Source: TA-20 sp035935115
GTDB lineage: Archaea > Thermoproteota > Nitrososphaeria > Nitrososphaerales > Nitrosopumilaceae
Assembly (NCBI GenBank): GCA_035935115.1
Contig: DASYXK010000017.1
Location: 1-64,000 of the forward strand
Direction: 5' to 3'
Length of the DNA stretch: 64,000 bases
In this document: piece by piece, positions 54,546 to 62,645 of the stretch
Numbering within the stretch: the first letter of the stretch is position 1
Layout: every line of letters starts with the position of its first letter
Notes under the pieces: model-generated
The model's input: only the letters and a program-made list of their open reading frames with translations
Told to the model about the DNA's origin: nothing
Databases searched by the model: none
Program-made: the position numbers and the translations under genes

Positions 54546-56105
54546 TTATTTTATGGTGACAGTAACATACTTTGATATTGTAACTTCATGATATCGGGCA
54601 CCGATTAGAACTTTGTATGTTCCTGTAAATGCAAAATTATCTGCAGAAATACTGACTGAAACAGTCTTTGGCTGACCTGTCATGGTGACTTGATTATTAT
54701 TACCAGAAACAATAATGTCATTAGTATTAGCAGTATTTGACGTAACTACAGTAACAGGATCAACAATTTGTTCATTTGGAGTTATTGTAAATGATACCGT
54801 GGAGTTCTGACCTCTGTGAAGAGTAATGTCAGCTGGAGTTGCACTTACAGCAATTGGGAGTGGTACTTTTGGATCTAGAAAACCAATGTTATTTTCAACC
54901 CATTCTGTAAACCATACCATGTCATCATTTATTGTAAAATCAAGCACTTGGGCTACCCCGCAATCTTGCAAGGCTCCACAATCAGACCAGTTTGGATTTG
55001 TAGAAGGAACTTGATATTCTACAAGAGAACCTTTTGCAGGATCAAAAACAGCTATTCTGTTTGCTACCTGTTCATTAAACCAGATTCTGCCATTGTTATC
55101 AATCTGATTCCAATATGGTCTAGAAATTGGCGTCTTTATCAATCCTGATGCATTGCCGTATGTAGACTCTGCAGGCATTGAAGTGATAAATCTTGTAAAT
55201 TGCTGTGATTGTTGATCAAAACTGAAAAAGATGCTGCTTGCAGTATCTGTGACCCATATCTTTCCATCTTTATCTATTGATATTCCGTTTGGAGCTAAAA
55301 TCCCTGGAGGAAGATTAAATTGAGTTTTGTTGCCTATTTGGGGATCATATCTTACCAGATTTCCTCCTTGCTGATATATCCAAACCGTATACCAGATTTT
55401 TCCATTAGAATCTACTGCCATGTCACTAGTAAAATTATAGTTTCCTGGAGAAGATATTGTTGAATACTGTATGGTAGAACCAACCTGATCTAAATTAAAA
55501 GATGTTATTTTTCTTCCTACAAAATCATTTATTAAAATTTCTTTACCGTTTACGACAAGCATCTGAGGAAATGTCTCCTTTTGACCAAGTGTTATTGGAT
55601 AATTGAAATTAGCATATTTTTTATCATTAGGAGAGAATTTCCAAATTAGATTGTGTCCAGAATCTGTATACCATATGGTTCCATCAGGTGCATGACCAAT
55701 TCCCCACATCATTGATTTTTCATGTGATTGCCATAACGGATTTGTATATTCTGTAAAGTTTTTGGTGGAAGGATCAAACTTGGCTATTTTTCCTGTATTT
55801 GACTCGGCAAACCAGACATTTCCATTGGGGTCTGTTGTTATGCCTAATGGCTGTGTACAGGCAGTAGGAATCTTGAACTCTGTTATGTATTTGTTAGATT
55901 TTGCATCACTAGTTTCACAAAATGTTGGGCGGTCTTTGTCTTTGTAATTATCAGCAGGCGTGCCCGTTATTGTGGTACCAGTGGTTTGAGCTGTTCTTGG
56001 ACTGCCAAAACCGCCAAATAATGCCACAGTTGAGCTTCCTACCATTATTGCTCCAAATCCGACAGCCATTATAATCATTAGAATTTTTTTGTTTTTCTTC
56101 TTCAC
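54546..56105 (-). CDS. Membrane-anchored Vgb/NHL-like beta-propeller
   Basis: 519 aa, GTG start. N-terminal anchor (IMAVGFGAIMVGSSTVALFG), then about six propeller blades of the virginiamycin-B-lyase-like type: ITTDPNGNVWFAESNTGKIA, DGTIWYTDSGHNLIWKF, DKDGKIWVTDTASSIFFSF and NDDMVWFTEWVENNIGFL. Residues ~425-519 form an Ig-like domain. Extracellular; substrate unknown. Confidence 0.85.
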   Translation of the reverse strand: MKKKNKKILMIIMAVGFGAIMVGSSTVALFGGFGSPRTAQTTGTTITGTPADNYKDKDRPTFCETSDAKSNKYITEFKIPTACTQPLGITTDPNGNVWFAESNTGKIAKFDPSTKNFTEYTNPLWQSHEKSMMWGIGHAPDGTIWYTDSGHNLIWKFSPNDKKYANFNYPITLGQKETFPQMLVVNGKEILINDFVGRKITSFNLDQVGSTIQYSTISSPGNYNFTSDMAVDSNGKIWYTVWIYQQGGNLVRYDPQIGNKTQFNLPPGILAPNGISIDKDGKIWVTDTASSIFFSFDQQSQQFTRFITSMPAESTYGNASGLIKTPISRPYWNQIDNNGRIWFNEQVANRIAVFDPAKGSLVEYQVPSTNPNWSDCGALQDCGVAQVLDFTINDDMVWFTEWVENNIGFLDPKVPLPIAVSATPADITLHRGQNSTVSFTITPNEQIVDPVTVVTSNTANTNDIIVSGNNNQVTMTGQPKTVSVSISADNFAFTGTYKVLIGARYHEVTISKYVTVTIK

Positions 56106-56128
56106 AAAAAGCCGGTAATTTTTCCTTG

Positions 56129-56434
56129 TTATATCTTATTCTTCTTAACATTATCAGTTCCTGATGCCGTAACAGGACACTCAAGGCTACCATCACTTCT
56201 CCTTACGTTATTTTCCCACTGTAGTGGTCGAAGATTTGTAATGTCATCTGTACCGCCTTTAGATACAGGTATTATGTGATCAATTTCCCAGCCATATTGC
56301 GAATTTCGATTTCCATAATCTACTCTCTTAATCCACTCTCCACATTCGTCTTTTCTCCAAAGTGGGGCATCTGAAACTGTGATATTAAACGCCTTACTCC
56401 ATACTTGCCAAATGGTTTCATCAGAGAAACTCAT
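56129..56434 (-). CDS. HNH endonuclease-type protein
   Basis: 101 aa. HNH motif: WEIDHIIPVSKGGTDD then NLRPLQWENN; the first His and Asn ligands are intact. Two Cys (DECGE and ECPVT) are not arranged as a full zinc clamp. Small free-standing HNH proteins are nickases or mobile-element or defence-linked nucleases; no partner gene is adjacent. Confidence 0.82.
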   Translation of the reverse strand: MSFSDETIWQVWSKAFNITVSDAPLWRKDECGEWIKRVDYGNRNSQYGWEIDHIIPVSKGGTDDITNLRPLQWENNVRRSDGSLECPVTASGTDNVKKNKI

Positions 56435-56593
56435 TGTGTATTAGTGTGGTCTACTCGTACATTTAATCAATGTGATCAGTACTAGAACATAATTTTGGGT
56501 ATTGTCAAGTTTTGGTGGCTTACTGTTCTCCTTGTAAACTCTCGGCTCATTCTTTGCCCTTATTGGTAAATCTATCAACTTTTGGTAAATTTT

Positions 56594-56866
56594 TTACCTG
56601 TTAATTTCTGTTGATGAATTAGTGAAATGCGTCACTTGACTCAATTCACGTGACAGCTTCAAAAATTCGAATCCCTTTTTGGTCGTTCTATAAAGTTGTG
56701 TTTCCTCTTTAAATATCAACAGAGCATGTTCTTGTAAATATTTTAGATAACCTATCATTTGAGCATAAGAGAGAAATGCATTGTACATTATTTTCGTTTT
56801 TGTTATTCCTGTTTTTGCAGATTCTAAAATACTAGCAATAATTTCGTATCTATTACGATACTTCAT
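56594..56866 (-). CDS. HTH_45-type winged-helix regulator (copy 1)
   Basis: 90 aa. Pattern MKYRNRYEIIASILESAKTG, TKTKIMYNAFLSYAQMIGYL, then the wing TQLYRTTKKGFEFL. It is an archaeal ArnR1-like winged helix. Three close paralogues lie at 61023-61295, 62039-62359 and 63100-63378. An inverted repeat overlaps its TATA region (56895-56913). Confidence 0.88.
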   Translation of the reverse strand: MKYRNRYEIIASILESAKTGITKTKIMYNAFLSYAQMIGYLKYLQEHALLIFKEETQLYRTTKKGFEFLKLSRELSQVTHFTNSSTEINR

Positions 56867-56894
56867 TATTCATATTAGATCATTTTATAATAAA

Positions 56895-56913
56895 AACAGT
56901 TTGGAATACTGTT
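56895..56913 (-). promoter_or_regulatory. Inverted repeat in the promoter of HTH copy 1
   Basis: AACAGT-TTGGAAT-ACTGTT, a 6-bp inverted repeat with 7-bp spacer, begins 29 bp upstream of the ATG and abuts the AT-rich TATA region (56885-56895). The position would suit an autorepressor operator. Confidence 0.35.
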
Positions 56914-57129
56914 CTATTACCTACGACTAGCATTCTGTATTAAGGTTATCCATTTGTGGTATTGCCAAGTTGTCGGTTGCTCACTTGTGATTCACAAGCA
57001 TCAGCAGCTGAAGACTTGACAGCATTATTGATCTTATAGAATAATTTACTAGAAGAATAAACCAAAACAATTTTTGGGAAAATATTTCAATCTTGTTAAA
57101 TAACATGAAGACGTACATAGTACAAGGAT

Positions 57130-57258
57130 CGTTCAATGTATAGAAAAGAATTGAACGTGCGTGACACTGCAGAAACCAATGAGTGAATGAGGCACAATAG
57201 TGCTGATTCAATGGGAAGTAACTCCCTTGCGCTGCGTCAAGTGTCACGCCAACTTTTT
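57130..57258 (+). ncRNA. Candidate structured RNA with three-way junction
   Basis: Hairpin CGTTCAAT/ATTGAACG (57130-57137, 57150-57157) is followed by a long closing stem GCGTGACACT/AGTGTCACGC (57159-57168, 57240-57249), continued by GCAG/CTGC with a 4-nt bulge. Inside lie TGAAT/ATTCA plus GCAC-AATA-GTGC, and GGGA-AGTAAC-TCCC. A T-run follows at 57254-57258. Pairing is perfect in each helix. The strand is chosen from the T-run. No known family recognised; a small transposon relic is the alternative, though no target duplication is visible. A minus-strand frame over it lacks coding character. Confidence 0.5.
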
Positions 57259-57334
57259 CCTAGTTCTGTGCAAAAATCATGATTTTACTAAATGAAACTC
57301 TCGGTGTTCAATTTCTGGGTTTGTTTAGACCATT

Positions 57335-57463
57335 TCATCTTTTTACTAGTCCTGCCTCTAGCCAGGCACATCTAGGACAAAACATGTACTTTTCTGTGCC
57401 ACTACAAAGACTCTGATCACATTGCCATTCTCCATTGTGTTTTGGACAGTAATGGTAACTCAT
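57335..57463 (-). CDS. 42-aa zinc-binding microprotein
   Basis: ATG at 57463, TGA at 57335-57337. MSYHYCPKHNGEWQC then DQSLCSGTE and MFCPRCAWLEAG: five Cys plus several His, with CPRC as a clear zinc knuckle. The gene is co-oriented with the HTH and HNH genes. Function unknown. Confidence 0.55.
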   Translation of the reverse strand: MSYHYCPKHNGEWQCDQSLCSGTEKYMFCPRCAWLEAGLVKR

Positions 57464-57635
57464 TATACATCATTTAACGTGGTTTTCAATAATAACAATT
57501 GCTCATGATTTCTATGTAACAAAATTCGTTAAGAATTTATTAATAAATGGAAACTATGTCAGTTGCAATCTATATGCAAATGATATAGAACAGTTTTAGC
57601 ATATTCAGATATGATTTGAAATTATCTTATAACCA

Positions 57636-58886
57636 TTGAACAAAAAATATCTTAACGTCTTTATGATTTCTGCCGTTTTTTTGATGCTATTTACACCTCT
57701 GATTAGTAATCAAGTTGTAAATGCCTTGAGCACTACTTCCACATTAACTGTTAACACACAAGACCTCAACGGTGTTGCTATCACTGGAATCTACATATCA
57801 CTCTATACAAATGGCAAACAGATAGCTTCGGGATACACTCCTGCCACGTTTATTGTAAACAATACCCAGATGTATACTGTTGTACCAAACAATTATCTTA
57901 CCTATATCTTTGATCACTGGCTTGATACTGGTTCAACAACTAGCACTAGAAACATATCAATATCTTCTGATACTACAATAACCGCAGTTTACAAAACAGC
58001 GTCTTCAGCTGTGAGTACTACACCACGACCGCCAACAGGCCTTACAGCTACTGCAATATCATCATCACAGATCAATCTTTCCTGGACTGCACCCACAGAT
58101 AACGGCGGCTCTGCCATAACAGGATACAAGATTGAGAGGTCTACTGATGCTGGTTCCACATGGCCTACTGTTATAAACATTGGAAACACGACAGCATATT
58201 CCAATACAGGACTTGTTGCTAGCACTGCATACACCTATCGTGTATCAGCAATAAATTCAGTAGGTACAGGTTCTCCATCAAATACTGCATCTGCAACTAC
58301 ACCTAGTACAGCTATAGTACCACAACCACCAACAGGTCTTACTGCAACAGCTGTATCATCATCACAGATCAATCTTTCCTGGACTGCACCTGCAAACAAC
58401 GGAGGATCTGCAATCACTGGATACAAGATTGAGAGATCAGCTGATTCTGGTTCTACTTGGTCTGCCATTGTTTCTAATACTGTATCCACATCAACAACAT
58501 ATTCGAATACTGGACTGACAGCAAATGTTACCTATCCTTATCGTGTCTCTGCTATAAACTCTGTAGGAATTGGTAATTCATCTAACACTGCATCTGCTAC
58601 AACTCAACCTGTTAGCACTACAACTTCCAAACTAACTGTTAGCACACAAGGCCTCGATGGGGCTCCAATCACTAGCCTTTACGCGGAACTATGGAAAAAT
58701 GGAGCTATGATAAATGGAGGATTTACTCCTATTACATTTACTCTAAACAATAACCAACAGTATACCGTGATAGCAGATAATTACCTAAACTATGTCTTTG
58801 ATCACTGGAATGATGGTAGTACAAATCCTAACAAAACCATTACACTAACTCAAGCTGCATCTTTGATTGCATACTACCGGAAGTAA
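57636..58886 (+). CDS. Secreted fibronectin type III repeat protein
   Basis: 416 aa, TTG start. Signal peptide (VFMISAVFLMLFTPLI). Order: an N-terminal B-repeat-like domain (TLTVNTQDLNGVAI, FDHWLDTGSTTS, TITAVYK), two fibronectin III domains (~132-224 and ~230-322, each with PPTGLTATA and SQINLSWTAP) and a second B-repeat-like domain (KLTVSTQGLDGAPI, FDHWNDGSTN). No C-terminal anchor. Likely adhesive or surface-binding. The FN3 units share near-identical DNA, indicating recent duplication. Confidence 0.88.
   Translation: MNKKYLNVFMISAVFLMLFTPLISNQVVNALSTTSTLTVNTQDLNGVAITGIYISLYTNGKQIASGYTPATFIVNNTQMYTVVPNNYLTYIFDHWLDTGSTTSTRNISISSDTTITAVYKTASSAVSTTPRPPTGLTATAISSSQINLSWTAPTDNGGSAITGYKIERSTDAGSTWPTVINIGNTTAYSNTGLVASTAYTYRVSAINSVGTGSPSNTASATTPSTAIVPQPPTGLTATAVSSSQINLSWTAPANNGGSAITGYKIERSADSGSTWSAIVSNTVSTSTTYSNTGLTANVTYPYRVSAINSVGIGNSSNTASATTQPVSTTTSKLTVSTQGLDGAPITSLYAELWKNGAMINGGFTPITFTLNNNQQYTVIADNYLNYVFDHWNDGSTNPNKTITLTQAASLIAYYRK
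58058..58093 (+). repeat. 36-bp exact DNA repeat in FN3 unit 1
   Basis: Identical to 58355-58390. The 297-bp spacing equals 99 codons, one FN3 unit. Confidence 0.85.
58355..58390 (+). repeat. 36-bp exact DNA repeat in FN3 unit 2
   Basis: Second copy of the 58058-58093 repeat, in frame with the first, encoding the SSSQINLSWTAP strand. Confidence 0.85.
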
Positions 58887-58909
58887 TTTTTAATTGTAAT
58901 TGTTTGAAA

Positions 58910-59854
58910 TTATCTTAATTTTTTGATGTATTTTATTATGCTTGTTGCATTTTCAACTATTTGTAATTGGATGTCTGAAATGAAGATATATGCTGCTTCA
59001 AACTTAGGGTATGTTTCTTTGCAAGAAAATAAGGTTAATACTCTATCATCATGATCGATTTTAAACCCATGACATGGTTCATGTCCTCTTACAATCATTT
59101 TAGTTTTTGACATTGTTAGCCATTCTTTTGTTATGTTTGTTCCAAAATGTCTGCCATATGTCCTCCTGGATTTTTCCCAATTATCACCATTTTGCATAAT
59201 GCGTGGATCATTCCATAATAATTCTTCCAGTGTTTTTTTATGTATACTGTTTGACTGTACAGTTTCAATTAATTTTTTAAAATCTTTATTTTCAATTTCT
59301 GTTGGTAATCCACCATGTACCAACAATAATTTATTTTGTATTATAATTACCAAGTATAGTAACTGAAACAAGGTGGATATTTTACTGTGAATTGTTTTTT
59401 TATAAGTATCTCCAAAATATTCTACAATTTTTAATGATAAATCATGAGACGAAAACGGAAATTCCATGTGAGCTTCGTGGTTTCCTCTCATAAGTATTAC
59501 AGAATCTGGGTATTTCTGTTTTAGATAACATATGATATACAAAACACTAATAGAATGAGTGCCCCTGTCTACATAATCTCCTAAGAAAATCATCTTGTTA
59601 TTTTGATTTGAAAGGAAATGCTCATAATCTATTTCTTCAAGAATACGTTGAAGAGATAGTAAATCTCCATGAAGATCACCTACAATTACAAGATTTTTAG
59701 GTAGATCTAATTCGATTAATCCTGAATTAATTTTTCCACCAACAATGTGTCTTATCTTACTTCTTTCCTTTTGTAAAATATTGATAGCAGAATCTATTGC
59801 TTCAATAAACTCATAAACATTGGCGAAACCGAGTTTTTGCAAATTGTTATTCAT
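58910..59854 (-). CDS. PPP-family serine/threonine phosphatase
   Basis: 314 aa. All metal and catalytic motifs of PPP phosphatases: VIVGDLHGD, IFLGDYVDRG, LMRGNHEAH, VRGHEPCHG and the intervening His (LLVHGGLP). Eukaryotic-type, with Mn/Fe dinuclear site. Seven bp after tfb on the same strand, so probably co-transcribed and possibly acting on TFB-linked signalling (inference). Confidence 0.92.
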   Translation of the reverse strand: MNNNLQKLGFANVYEFIEAIDSAINILQKERSKIRHIVGGKINSGLIELDLPKNLVIVGDLHGDLLSLQRILEEIDYEHFLSNQNNKMIFLGDYVDRGTHSISVLYIICYLKQKYPDSVILMRGNHEAHMEFPFSSHDLSLKIVEYFGDTYKKTIHSKISTLFQLLYLVIIIQNKLLLVHGGLPTEIENKDFKKLIETVQSNSIHKKTLEELLWNDPRIMQNGDNWEKSRRTYGRHFGTNITKEWLTMSKTKMIVRGHEPCHGFKIDHDDRVLTLFSCKETYPKFEAAYIFISDIQLQIVENATSIIKYIKKLR

Positions 59855-59861
59855 GTAAAAA

Positions 59862-60872
59862 TCAGTTTCTTGTAATTAAAAGTGAAGATTTTATCTTATT
59901 GTTGCTACATGTGTTTTCAAGTAATTTAGTTGGTAGTTTTTTTTCATTTACTTGTTTTGATCTTAAATTTGTTAATATCTGAGACAATTCCGTACTCCTT
60001 TTACGAATGGTTATGGTTGTTAGCTCAGATGCAATTGCGATACGAAGTTGTGTTGTGGGTTCTTTTGTTTGAAAAGATGCTAAATAAAGTGCAGCTGCAG
60101 CTAATGAAACAGGTTTTTTACCTGATAATATTGGATCTCCATTTGTCTGTTCTAAAATCTCTAATGCCTTTCTTTCTGTTCTCGCACTCAATCCTGCTTT
60201 TTTAGCAATTTGTGATATACTGTGTGAAGGATTTACTACTTTGATACTCATCTCTAGCTGTCTTAATATGAATTTGTAGTAGTGATTTATACTTTTTTTT
60301 GTTGAATTGCCTGCAAGTTCTACAATTTTATCTATTGAGAACGGAATATGCATTTCTTCACATGCTACATAAATAGTAGCACTTACAATTCCAGTAATTG
60401 ATCTACCTCTGATTGCTCCTTTGTTGAGGATCTTACGATAGATATAGCAAGCTCTTTCTGCAATCAAAGTATTAAATCCAATTATTTCTGTAATTCTGCG
60501 AATTTCATTAATTGCCTTGTTCAAATTCTTTGTTTTTGAATTGCTAGAAATTGTGAATCTGTTTAATCTTCTTATTTTTTCTATTTCCGGATCATGAATA
60601 TGCTTTCCATTAGCATCCACATTCTTACTATCAATTATACTTGGTAATCCTATATCATACATCATAAGAGAAGTTGGCCTGTCACTCTTTGAACTCATAG
60701 ATGATGAATCTGTCTCATTAAGAGACAATGCTTGATTTTCGCTCGTAACTATTCCGCACAAACTACAAATTTTTTCACCAATATCAAAATCAGAAACAAG
60801 TTTTCCGTTACAAACTGTGCACGTTACGTCATCTATTGCATCTAACATATTTCGCGTTAACATTATACTCAC
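59862..60872 (-). CDS. tfb: Transcription initiation factor TFB
   Basis: 336 aa; GTG start at 60872 or ATG at 60863. N-terminal zinc ribbon CTVCNGKL...CSLCG, a B-reader-like stretch around RPTSLMMYDIGLPSIID, then two cyclin folds (~115-310; NEIRRITEIIGF, ACYIYRKILNKGAIRGRSI, AIASELTTITIRKRSTEL). Thaumarchaea have several TFBs; this one lies in the accessory region with winged-helix regulators, which suggests a specialised paralogue. Confidence 0.93.
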   Translation of the reverse strand: MSIMLTRNMLDAIDDVTCTVCNGKLVSDFDIGEKICSLCGIVTSENQALSLNETDSSSMSSKSDRPTSLMMYDIGLPSIIDSKNVDANGKHIHDPEIEKIRRLNRFTISSNSKTKNLNKAINEIRRITEIIGFNTLIAERACYIYRKILNKGAIRGRSITGIVSATIYVACEEMHIPFSIDKIVELAGNSTKKSINHYYKFILRQLEMSIKVVNPSHSISQIAKKAGLSARTERKALEILEQTNGDPILSGKKPVSLAAAALYLASFQTKEPTTQLRIAIASELTTITIRKRSTELSQILTNLRSKQVNEKKLPTKLLENTCSNNKIKSSLLITRN

Positions 60873-60974
60873 AATAGAAAACTAGTTTTAAAGCTCTTTG
60901 CTAGATAGTTTAATAATTATTTATGATAAAAATTTTTAGAAAAATATTCTATTCAAAAGTTAGTGGAATTGTTG

Positions 60975-60990
60975 ATAACAAATTTGTTAT
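60975..60990. promoter_or_regulatory. 16-bp perfect palindrome between tfb and an HTH gene
   Basis: ATAACAAATTTGTTAT lies 103 bp upstream of the tfb start and 33 bp after the HTH-copy-2 stop. A dimeric-regulator operator is plausible; in AT-rich DNA chance palindromes occur. Confidence 0.35.
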
Positions 60991-61022
60991 ATTGATTTTA
61001 AAAAATATAAAATATTATAAAT

Positions 61023-61295
61023 TTAAAAATTCAACTGCTTTCCGTTGGTTATTGGAGTGACTAGTTCAGTAATTTCTCCATAGGAATGCAAGAATTTGAG
61101 TCCTTTTGCAGTTATTTTGTAAAGTTGCGTACCTTCCTCGTAATCTAATAGTTCGTTGTCTCTTAGGAATGATATGTATTCTTTAACTTGTGTGTATGAT
61201 AAGTAGGCTTTGTACATTATTTTCGTCTTTGTAACTCCACTCCTTGAGGCTTCTAAAATCATTGCCACTATTTCGGTTCTACTACGGTACTTCAT
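61023..61295 (-). CDS. HTH_45-type winged-helix regulator (copy 2)
   Basis: 90 aa: MKYRSRTEIVAMILEASRSG, TKTKIMYKAYLSYTQVKEYI, TQLYKITAKGLKFLHSYGEI. Nearly the same start as copy 3, diverging in the recognition part. A TATA-like TTTTATA upstream (61317-61323 region). Confidence 0.9.
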   Translation of the reverse strand: MKYRSRTEIVAMILEASRSGVTKTKIMYKAYLSYTQVKEYISFLRDNELLDYEEGTQLYKITAKGLKFLHSYGEITELVTPITNGKQLNF

Positions 61296-61712
61296 ATTTT
61301 TATGACCTAATTCTAGTATAAAACATTATTGAAAGATTGTTCTAGTAGATCATTATATTTTTCAAATTTTTACATAAATATGATGAATAATTTTAATAAA
61401 ATTTACACATTTTATTTTGCATGTCCGCTCGTATGGTATTGCTTATGTCTTTTCTATGATTTATTTATAATAATAAAATATCTGAAAAATGTTATAGTGA
61501 TTTTTACGTATACTCTGATAATCTCCAAAATCTACTATTGATTGTATGATGCGATCTCAACATGACAACAATACATTAGATAAAAAATTCTCAGATAAAA
61601 ATAAACAAACCTTTTCATATTTATTTAAAAAAAATAAAGATTATTTGTTTATCAAATTTATACATCCGATTAGTTTGAAGAAAAAATCATACTAACATAT
61701 TTAATCACTGAA

Positions 61713-61880
61713 ATGAAGGCAGTACAATGCAGCTACAAAACATTCACACCAATACACAATGTTACCTTGACTGCGTACTATTCTACTGGGCTAACTGAGG
61801 CACTACAACCTCCAACTGGTCTCTGCAACAGCTACATCAGGAATAATCCATTATTTTACCAGAATAGGCGTTTATTCTGA
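61713..61880 (+). pseudogene. Decayed fragment of an FN3 surface gene
   Basis: The frame encodes NVTLTAYYSTG then LQPPTGL, matching the join between the B-repeat-like domain (TITAVYKTAS) and the first FN3 unit (PPTGLTATA) of the gene at 57636. After PPTGL a 2-nt loss shifts the frame: the DNA goes on CTGCAACAGCTACATCAGG, like the intact CTGCAACAGCTGTATC, but out of frame. No signal peptide or full domain is left. Its end overlaps the convergent PepSY gene. Confidence 0.55.
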
Positions 61881-62046
61881 CTTGTCTGGTTTGCGTATTT
61901 GAGAATCCAAGATAAGCTGTAACTGTCCACACATTATTCTCTAAAATTGCTTCTGCATCAATGACAGTATAGTATTGCCCAAGAAACCTTCTTGTGAGTT
62001 CTTTTGCTCTTTCTGCACTTATTTGTGAGATGTTTTGTTCAGTCAA
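61837..62046 (-). CDS. Small PepSY-like protein
   Basis: 69 aa: ISAERAKELTRRFLGQYY, DAEAILENNVWTVTAYLG, RQVRINAYSGKIMDYS. The pattern of an alpha/beta unit ending in a VxIDAxTGxI-type strand is that of PepSY/YpeB domains, often protein-interaction or protease-inhibitor modules. Overlaps HTH copy 3 by 8 bp (same strand), so co-expressed. Confidence 0.68.
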   Translation of the reverse strand: MTEQNISQISAERAKELTRRFLGQYYTVIDAEAILENNVWTVTAYLGFSNTQTRQVRINAYSGKIMDYS

Positions 62047-62359
62047 AGAATCGCCTCATTTTATACATTTGATAAAGATTTCGTGAATGGGAAGCGAATT
62101 TCGTTTGCTCTTTTTTCAATGGAGTCATACCATCAAATTCCTTGTATACATGTACAAGCCTTCTACCTTTTTCTGTTAATGTATAAAGTTCCGAACATGG
62201 TTTACACTCGATCAATTTGTTTTCAATCAAAAATGACATGTACTGATTTAGCTGTGAATATGACAAATATGCCTTGTACATTATCTTCATCTTGGCGGCT
62301 CCTTGGCTGGCTATCTCCAAGATCATTGCTACTATCTCAGTTCTGCTACGGTATTTCAT
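62039..62359 (-). CDS. HTH_45-type winged-helix regulator (copy 3)
   Basis: 106 aa from ATG 62359, which matches the MKYRSRTEIVAMILE start of copy 2; a longer frame to 62401 is possible but is encoded by the hairpin. KIMYKAYLSYSQLNQYMSFL and SELYTLTEKGRRLVHVY follow. The start codon lies inside a 13-bp inverted repeat (62357-62397). Coupled to the PepSY gene downstream. Confidence 0.88.
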   Translation of the reverse strand: MKYRSRTEIVAMILEIASQGAAKMKIMYKAYLSYSQLNQYMSFLIENKLIECKPCSELYTLTEKGRRLVHVYKEFDGMTPLKKEQTKFASHSRNLYQMYKMRRFFD

Positions 62360-62397
62360 ATCTTTCTTATTAGCTAAAATACTATAAGAAAGATATG
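62357..62397 (-). promoter_or_regulatory. 13-bp inverted repeat over the start codon of HTH copy 3
   Basis: CATATCTTTCTTA (62357-62369) and TAAGAAAGATATG (62385-62397) are perfect complements separated by 15 bp, and the first includes the ATG of the regulator. It may be an autoregulatory operator in DNA or an RNA hairpin that hides the start codon. Confidence 0.5.
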
Positions 62398-62571
62398 ACA
62401 TCTAATTACAGAACATGTATACATTTTTTGTATTAATAAGATGTTACATACAGTGAATCGTAGAATTTTTTACTCAACTTTTTTCCATAATCTAAATAAT
62501 TTAATATTAGAAGATTATTACCTATAATTCATAGGCAAGTCTTATGAAAAATAAATACAAAATAAAATCAT

Positions 62572-62645
62572 GCGGTTATGGTGTAATTTGCACGTTAGGC
62601 GATCCAACCTAAAGGAAGCGGTGTAAAACCGACTTGACCGCACCA
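62572..62645 (+). ncRNA. 74-nt tRNA-shaped RNA element with encoded CCA, unclassified
   Basis: GCGGTTA (62572-62578) pairs with TGACCGC (62635-62641), followed by A and CCA (62642-62645). A D-like arm GTGT-AATTT-GCAC lacks G18G19, the anticodon-like arm TTAGG/CCTAA has an 8-nt loop, and the T-like arm AGCGG-TGTAAAA-CCGACT has one bulge and no TTC. Not a standard tRNA. Its AAAGGAA, GGTGTAAAACC and GACCGC parts also recall the core of cobalamin riboswitches. It is GC-rich against AT-rich surroundings; no tRNA identity is claimed. Confidence 0.45.

Noticed and set aside
56498..56990. Imperfect direct repeat near GGTATTG(T/C)CAAGTT at 56498 and 56958
   Set aside because: Match needs an indel and several substitutions beyond 14 bases; too weak to call a mobile or regulatory repeat.
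56981..57247. 88-codon frame on the minus strand
   Set aside because: It crosses the inverted repeats of the RNA-like element, has Cys/Phe/Leu-rich non-protein-like composition and no homology-like motif.
57159..57249. Possible MITE or insertion-sequence end (10-bp terminal inverted repeats)
   Set aside because: No target-site duplication, no transposase relic and the internal helices point to RNA structure.
58021..58620. CRISPR-like regular repeats
   Set aside because: Only two copies at 297-bp spacing, inside an FN3 coding sequence; they are protein-domain duplications.
61329..61541. 70-codon AT-rich plus-strand frame
   Set aside because: Phe/Tyr/Ile-rich translation typical of AT-rich non-coding DNA; no start signal.
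61546..61695. 49-codon AT-rich ORF on the plus strand
   Set aside because: Composition follows the local AT bias, with no motif or ribosome-binding site; I could not support it as a gene.
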